NCBI RefSeq assembly: GCF_037975245.1
Contig: NC_092568.1
Location: 34,814,501-34,878,500 of the forward strand
Direction: 5' to 3'
Source of the DNA: Apostichopus japonicus
Taxonomy: Eukaryota; Echinodermata; Holothuroidea; Aspidochirotida; Stichopodidae
Length of the DNA stretch: 64,000 nucleotides
In this document: positions 57,038 through 64,000 of the stretch, piece by piece
Layout: the number at the start of each line of letters is the position of its first letter
Numbering within the stretch: position 1 is the first letter of the stretch
Notes under the pieces: generated by a model
What the model was told of the DNA's origin: nothing
Databases searched by the model: none
Seen by the model: only the letters and a program-made list of their open reading frames with translations
Made by a program: the position numbers and the translations under genes

Positions 57038-59926
57038 CTAAGCTCTTGTGACTCCCCTACATTGCAGATGTCTGTCCAAAAGTCCCGTGATCTGATTTAT
57101 ACTGGTTGCATCAATGACAGACTGTGGAAGGGCTTTCCATTCAGATACAACCATGACCGAATAAAAATGTCTGCGTACATTTAATTTGGAATACTTTGCG
57201 CACAGTTTCATTGAATGGCCTCTAGTAAAAGAGATGTCGCTAAATCCAAACCATAATTGAGGGCTAGCTTTTACGAAACCTTTCATAATTTTAAAAGCTT
57301 CAATTAAATCTCCTCTTAGTCTTCTGGTGGATAATGCAGGTGGGATTAAGAGCAGAAAGTATTTCATTGTATGGCGAATGCCGCAAAACAGGTATCATCC
57401 TTGTAAATCTTTTCTGTACTTTTCAAAACAATCTATATCACCTTTTAGATATGGGTTCCAAGCTTGAATGGCTAATTCCAAGTTTGGACGAACAAGAGCT
57501 TTATAAAGTTGCAACATTAATTCATGTTCCTTTGTTTCAAAAATTCTGTAAATCATTCCCAAAAATCTTGTTGGCTCTTTTCACACAGGCAACAACTTTT
57601 GTATTTAATTTGAGTGAGCTTGAACAATAACACCGAGATCCTTTTCTTCATTCACTGTCTCTAATGGCTGCCCATTCATAAAGTAGTTGATTGTTATGAC
57701 CAAAAGTTATTATGACCAAAGTGCAGAATCTTACACTTGCTAACATTAAATAACATTTGCCATTTCTCAGACCAGAGATGCAGCTTATTGATATCATCTT
57801 GCAAAGATAATGCATCGTTTTCATCGTCAGTCCTGGTAAAGTGTCATCTTAAAATTTTAAATCATGGCTAGATATTTCATCATCAATATCATTTATGAAA
57901 ATCAAGAATAATGATGGTCCAAGAACTGAACCCTGTGGAACTCTTACCTGGCAACCATGATAAAAAAGTACCATTCAAAGCCACTCGCTTTCTTCTACCA
58001 TTAAGCCAGGCTGAAATCCATGTACTCACTGATCTCGAAATACCATGAGATTTAATTTTGGAAACAAGCCGTTTATGTGCCACCTTATCAATATCTTTAG
58101 CAAAGTCGAGATATACAACATCAACTGGATAACCTTTGTCAACATCAGTGGTAACATATTCGAGAAAAGTCAGAAGATTTGAGAAAGTAGAACGTCCTTT
58201 TATAAATCCATGTTGTGTATCCTTTAATAATTGATGATCATCCAAGTGTTTAATAATAGCATCCTTTATCAACATTTCCAAAACTTTACAAGGGTGGATG
58301 TCAGACTTACAGGACGATAATTACATGGATTATGCTTTTAACCTTTTTTGAAGATAGGTATTACATTAGCTTCACGCCAATCATCTGGGACAATACCTTC
58401 ATCCAGATATTTGTTAAATAATATGGCAAGAGACCCAGAAATTTCTTGAGCCATGGACTTTAAAATGTTATTATACTATTTATCAGGTCCTTCAGCTTTG
58501 TTTGGCTTCAAGCTGTTAATCTTCTTTAAACATCATCAGGAGTAAAGCATAGACCTGTTAATACTTCCTCACATCCTTTTGTAAATACACGATCTGGCAC
58601 TGATAAATGTTCAGTTGATTGTCAAACACCACATCACCCTCACCCTGAATTATGAAGAGGTCCAACAGTATCTTTAGTTTTACATTTTGAACGTACTAAG
58701 GAATAGACTGACTTTGTATCTTCTTTAATCTTATCGTCAGGTTTTCTTTCAAACTGTCTTTTAGACCTTCTTAATTCTGTTGTAGCTTCATTAAGAGCGT
58801 TCTTATATTCTGACTCTGCTGTCTTTGTTTTGTAACATTCTGAATAGTTTCCATTTCTTGTACTTTCTCTGCGTGCTTGAAAAGCCTTGTAATCCATCCA
58901 AATTGGCTATTTACTTCTTTTCCCTGACTCCAGGGAACAAAGTCATCCATTGCTTTATTCAAAATAATCTTGAAATGGTTCCACATGTCAACAGTATTCA
59001 TACCATCAAATAACTTATTCCAATCAATACTTTGCAGATATCTTCTCATCCCATCATAAGCAGCCTTTCTAAAGTCTCGGAACTTGTTAATCAAAATTGT
59101 GAGATTCACTTGAACAGTGTGCCCAAACGTGACTATATTGTGATCACTATTTCCAAATCGTTCCATAACATTAACATCTTCTACCATCCCAGGTTCAGAA
59201 CTGAAAACCAAATCCATTATAGAGTCACCTCTTGTTGGTACATAAACATGTTGAGTGAGAAAAAGATCTTGAAAAAGATCAAGTAAAGCTTGACCTTCGC
59301 TGTTGGCTGTAAAAGTTGAACATTCAATTCCCCTTCGATTGAAATCACCCATTATCAGTGAATGCTCTTTTGAAGCACATTTTATCACATTATAAAGTTT
59401 GACACTATCTTCATTTGTATTGCTTGTACTATCATAACTCACACCGATAAACACCTTACTATGTTGTTTTCTTTTCATTTTGCACCACACACTTTCAGAC
59501 TCATGTGTAGGATCAAAAGATGTAACATGTTCATGAGGTAAATCATTTTTCACATATAACATAACCACCACCTCTTGAAGCTCTAAGAGAGTTTCTGTTC
59601 ACAACATAAGCAGTGAATCCAGAAATATCTAGTTCACATTGCAAAATTGATTCGTTAACCCATGGCTCACTAATACCAACAATGTCTGGCTCCAGCTCCC
59701 TTATATATGCCTCTAACAGAGACATCTTGTCAACAATGCTACGTGCATTAACATCAAACACTTTAAGTTTATCCACCTGTAAAGTTATATTGTCCTTGCT
59801 AACTGGTGTTTTCTGAAATTTTTCATGAACAAAACTAAAATTCCTATTTACACTATTTACATCTGAATCCCAAATTACTCCTGCGGCGACATATGGGGGC
59901 CAATACTTGAATAATGTTGCCCCCAA
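57038..59926 (-). pseudogene. CR1-clade LINE ORF2 (endonuclease and reverse transcriptase), dead
   Basis: Reading minus from 59926, the endonuclease starts in one frame (DVNARS, DIVGISEPW, 59926-59543) and shifts at about 59550-59570. The next frame (to 58771) carries MGDFNRRG and GNSDHNIVTF; these are the conserved apurinic-like nuclease motifs. About 58640-58282 is broken reverse transcriptase (pieces KPNKAEGPDK, VPDDWREANVIP, NYRPVSL in different frames). 58281-57889 holds QHGFIKGRS and motif A YLDFAKDID, with GPSLFLIFINDI just after. In the catalytic box the frame reads KF-stop-DDT (stop at 57849-57851). 57367-57038 gives the usual C-terminal tail (RRLRGDLIEAFKI, FTRGHSMKL, WKALPQSVIDA). 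Several frame breaks and stops make it inactive. Confidence 0.9.
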
Positions 59927-60175
59927 TGATCCTTAAGTTTTTTCACCATTCCTCATTCTTGACCGTATTTCCTCTCTCAATTGCTTTCCTATTTCCTATT
60001 TACTTCAATATATTTAATTCCTATTTACACTATTTACATCTGAATCCCAAATTACTCCTGCGGCGACAAATGGGGGCCAGCACTTGAATAATGCTGCCCC
60101 CAATGATCCTTAAGTTTTTTCACCATTCCTCATTCTTGACCGCATTTCCTCTCTCAACTGCTTTCATTCTTTCCT
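59841..60175. repeat. 177-bp tandem duplication inside the LINE
   Basis: TTCCTATTTACACTATTTAC starts at 59841 and again at 60018, and both copies run on through CTCCTGCGGCGACA(T/A)ATGGGGGCCA and GACCG(T/C)ATTTCCTCTCTCAA. It covers the ORF1 end/ORF2 start junction, so the LINE has two candidate ORF2 starts in tandem. Few differences suggest that it arose after insertion. Confidence 0.85.
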
Positions 60176-60886
60176 CTGAAGGAAAGTTAAATCAGGTCTG
60201 ATGTAGACATTCATATAATCAGGGTAATTTCTGAGTTCTTTTGCCCGTTTGAGTAACTTGGATCGAACCTCACCCTGCTGTAATTCAACGCTAAGAAATC
60301 TTCTGTCCTTCAATTATTCCACAAGTACAATTCTGATGGGCTTACATCAAACTTTTGAAAAGCTGCTCCACATGAGCTTTAACTTCTGCGTCAGAAACTT
60401 TATCCTTGATGAGGTTATTAACTCTCTTTCTCCGTCTTTGTCTATCTAATGCTTCTTTCACTTCCTCTGAGACCTGCTTTTGAATTGAAATACTTAGAGG
60501 TCTGATATATTAATCTTTCCTTCGATTTCGTCAATTCTACCTTCATTGTTGCTCACTTTGGCACCAATATGTGCAAGGGATTTCTCTGCTTCTTTAGTTT
60601 TGTTTTCAATTACTAATAACTTTGCTTCCATCATATCTTGTTTTTGCTTCATTTTTGTTATTTCCACAAGTAAGCCCGATGCATACCTCTTACATATCTT
60701 GCCTTGCCATGGAATATCCTGTGATTCTTTATGGCCAAATTTGTCAAGTGCTGCAAACAGCTCCTCATTTAATCCCTCACAGTCTTTGTGAAACCAAAGT
60801 TTACAGATGTCACATAAAACAGCCTTATCACTTGCATTTATTCTATCTTCACACCTACCACAACAACCTCTTCTTGAAGCTGCCAT
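60170..60886 (-). pseudogene. CR1-clade LINE ORF1 with PHD-like finger and coiled coil
   Basis: Starts MAASRRGCCGRCEDR at 60886 and stays open to 60494 (130 codons). The N-terminus is PHD-like: C9/C12, C25/C28, H33/C36 (CDICKLWFHKDC), then W60. The final Cys pair is reduced to C65, with Gly at 62. PHD-like fingers in ORF1 are documented for CR1-type elements. A charged, heptad-like coiled coil follows (KQKQDMMEAKLLVIENKTKE). Beyond 60494 the reading continues in shifted frames with QVSEEVKEALDRQRRRKR and then VRSKLLKRAKELRNYPDY and NVYIRPDL, the conserved ORF1 C-terminal region. The product is a nucleic-acid-binding chaperone in active relatives; this copy is frameshifted. Confidence 0.85.
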
Positions 60887-61250
60887 TTCAAAAAGAGTAC
60901 AAAGAAAATGGGCCTTGTCAGGTAGAAAAGGCAGAATCCTAACTCACATCAAAGCAAACTAGCACAAAATAAATTCGCAATAAATCTCAGAGTTGAAATA
61001 AAAATTTGTCCAATTTGTACAAAAGAATGTTCACACAAATTGAATCCAAAAACATCCAAGCCTTCCAGCAAAGAGATAAAAAAATGTCCAAACTGAGGCC
61101 CACAGTAAACTCAAAACGGCTCAAAAAGTAAAATGAATCCACAAAAAGTGAAATAAAGCTTATGAAAATCCAAGATATAACAGAGCACAAATCCAACAGT
61201 TCTACACATTGATCTACCACCATAGGTTACATCTAGTAGGTCAACAGCTA
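60887..61250 (-). other. Probable LINE 5' untranslated region
   Basis: Lies directly upstream of ORF1 on minus, without frames of note. Its outer edge cannot be set from one copy. Confidence 0.35.
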
Positions 61251-62282
61251 CTCATGTTCCACATCTGCAACACCAGAGAACTTTCCAAAACATAAAACAT
61301 AATAAAAGTGGAAGCAAGTACATACATACAATGAAAATACAAACATGGAAGAAGAAATAGAAACCTTTCTGAAATAATCCAACTCCACCACGCCCCCCCC
61401 CCCCGAACTCCTTACCCCTATTAAATGGTCATATAGGTAAAATAAAACATATCTTTTAAAACAATGTCTCCCTGAATAGCATGCTCTTTCTCTAGTTCCT
61501 ATACTGTGCACTCCTGTATTGAATAATGTTAAAACTACGATGAAACAAGGCATCATGATATATGTTGTTTTAGGCCTAAAACCGTGAATTGCACCTCAAT
61601 TTGGATGCGTTCATCTGCCACAAACATTTAATCATCATCGTTTCTTGCATCTTAGGCTTCTTTATTAGCACTCTCAGGACTATACTATAGGCATAGAATG
61701 TCATTACATTGAATTCCAAACGTTTGCTATCTCCTTTACTGGAGGATAATCATACGTTCCTATTGCAGCCTTTAGATATAGCCAAGGCCTAGTTATAATT
61801 ACTGTAGCGTGGTAAGTTAGAACGCTTCCTTCATACGTCAACCAGTGAAATGCCAAGCCTAAGGACAGACTCTGTTTAAGCCTAAGTCTAGCGGTAACCT
61901 CATACTGATCGATGAGAACTCCGGTATCATCCTACAAGTTGTGAATTTGTGAAGTGAAATGCAACATTTCAATTTCATAGCACCTTGTCGACGTTATAAC
62001 TGTGCAGTAAGCTATAGGCACCGTAAAATGTCATTACGACCTAAGACCAGATCGAGCAGCAACAACCCGTGTACACATTCCTCTAGAAGTGGCTAACATC
62101 TCTGTGTTTTTTTTTCATAATTTCTTACAATATGGCAAGTAATTTGGCACTTCATTGCCCGACGCTGAGACTCTGTGTAACATGATAGTGTACGTTGACG
62201 CTTTCGGGTGAGCTATCATCGTCAAATTGCTTCAATCGACTAGCTACTACCGCGTCATCACACTTCACTTCGGGTTTACATG
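61251..62282. other. Intergenic, no gene seen
   Basis: A C-run at 61393 and no supportable frames. Confidence 0.4.
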
Positions 62283-62690
62283 CAGGGTGTAGGAACTAGG
62301 AAGCTTCCAAAAAATGGGGGCACAACATCAGAGGGGCACTTTCTCATTCTACAACCACCACTCGTTATGTTACATGCTATAAACCGATACACACGGGCCA
62401 TATCACTTAAATATATAGTATGCTATCAATATTATTTATTGACATTTTTTTATTATTAACAGTGCTACAGAAAAAAAAGATATGGGATGCCATTTTACAA
62501 GTAGCATGTACAGACTAAAAATAAATTATTAAAATAAAATATTAAAATTAACAAAGGCTTAACATATTCAAAAGACAGTTCTTTATCAAAGGGCACATTT
62601 TATTTGCCAGTATAGGGCACAGTTGATATTTTTGAAACTGGGGGCACGTGCCTCCAGTGCCCCCTCCCCCGGTTCCCGCCCCCTTCCCGC
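62283..62690 (-). mobile_element. MITE, inverted copy of the 23618-24027 family
   Basis: The reverse complement matches the 23.6-kb element through GGGGGCACGTGCC, TTTGCCAGTA-like, GATATGGGATGCCATTTT and GGAAGCTTCC(A/T). The left border is CAGGGTGTAGGAAC. No target duplication is visible. Confidence 0.7.
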
Positions 62691-64000
62691 TACTTCATGC
62701 TTTAGTTGTTCTCCACATGTCTTATAGGAGACTACCAATGTGTTTGAGAGAGATGATCGTTTCAAAGAACTACTTCTCTTAAAGTACACAGAGCAAAGTT
62801 CAGAACCGCTAGATTTTGAGCATATTTATCTGTGTACCGTATTTTGCGGTACTACGACCGGTATTTTGCCGGGAAATCTGAACTAGTATTACTTTGATTC
62901 TCGCAGGTTCATAAGTGTTATTTAATACCTACGCAGTATTTTGACGTGCTATTAGTATCATTGTGCTTTTTTTTGTGAAAAGCAATATTGGTTATAGTAA
63001 TTATGAATGATATATTAATAGAAGAGGATGAGTTGAGTACGTTGAAGATGAGCAACAGGCATCATCACTCAGTTTGTTACCTCCCTATGGATAAGTCATG
63101 AAGCAGGTCATTTCTCGCCATGCAAGCACAAACTCAGTTGTTGTGTCAAACAGGGGACTTAGACACATATACAACAGGCTCTGTTAAACAAAGATGCATT
63201 CTGAGCACAACGGCTCATCCCCTATTCCTCAGTGGGACCAACAGCCAAATAAAAAGCTTGATGCAGTGGAAATAATTTGTTGCCAAGATAGATCATGAGT
63301 TGGCAGAATTAAAACAAAAATGATAGAATGAAGTCCATCAGGCCAGGCTCCAAAAAGTGCTTAAAAACGAGTTTCGTTGCACATATTTAGTACCAAGGTT
63401 TGTTGGGTTGGAAGTTTTAGAGGGATGTCCTGTGAACATTTTACGCGATTTTTGGTGATTGGAAAGGTGTTATTTTTCGAGTAAACAACAAACAAATGAC
63501 ATCCTTTTTATATGGTGTACGACAAGTACAACAAAGCAGTTCCTTGTCACAGCACCATCAAAATGGCAGTTAAATGCTCTTGCACTTAATAGAACCTAGA
63601 TGTTTTGCTGACAGACTTTAAAAAAAAAAAACATTATAACCTGGTGGCAGCGTTAAGTTTGGGCACAAAAATAGGACCAAGTCCAAGTAGTTACATTAGT
63701 GACTGCACTCACTTATCTGAGAACAAGTTGAAGAGTCTGTATGCAAATATGAAAAATATGTGCAGCCCTCGAAAGTTGTCGCACTGCGAGTCACGAAGGT
63801 AAATAATTTATAAGGGACAACCTAAGCTTACCTACTCGGACATAGGATATCAAGATCCAAAAGATGGTATCCGTTCTTGACGAGTTGCCGTTTTAAAGTC
63901 CTTTAAAAGCTGAAGCAAGTCAGCAGGGCATTCTCGTGTAATCCCTCCGTTCGTGTGGTGCATCAGTAGCATCCCGACCAAACCTCACTTTAGACTCGGA
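62691..64000. other. Intergenic, no gene seen
   Basis: No recognised domain, RNA or repeat to the end of the window. Confidence 0.4.

Overview
This window is eukaryotic, AT-rich, intron-bearing DNA that is mostly repeats. The CR1-type retrotransposon with a PHD-like first ORF, the P2X7-type cytoplasmic domain, the THAP finger, the death-domain genes, the many short hAT-like elements with CAGTGGCG/CAGGGGCGG ends and the tRNA-derived SINE together fit a marine invertebrate deuterostome, perhaps an echinoderm. The species is inference. There is no bacterial-style gene layout.

Layout. 0-3.6 kb is packed with short hAT-like elements; one (421-764) is complete, with an exact 8-bp target duplication. 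From 6.1 to 21.65 kb and again from 35.6 to 40.77 kb lies one direct, collinear segmental duplication (copies A and B). Copy A carries a 1.28-kb insertion, eight 254-bp units where B has one, and a 3.7-kb transposon at a TTAA site. Copy B carries a foldback element. Each copy keeps a two-exon death-domain gene on the minus strand (A 15681-16480, B 38238-39082). Both have intact frames, starts and splice sites. They are the only convincingly intact host-type genes here.

The 3.7-kb element in copy A (17736-21423) is the most unusual object. It has TTAA on both sides, matching inverted ends, and symmetrical CRE-bearing promoter-like segments about 185 bp inside each end. Its two convergent, decayed genes are a P2X7-type domain gene on plus and a THAP-finger gene on minus. 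Remnants of a hAT element are nested in it.

A second dispersed duplication pairs 42.85-44.9 kb (C) with 51.45-52.77 kb (D). Both copies share an exon/intron-like signature on minus and a palindromic element at the same site, 879 bp long in C and 102 bp in D. A third, inverted pair is 10.43-11.49 kb and 27.66-28.71 kb. A dead, nearly full-length CR1-clade LINE lies on minus at 57.04-60.89 kb. The remainder is intergenic sequence with minisatellites, microsatellites and poly-G/C tracts, and no gene I can support.
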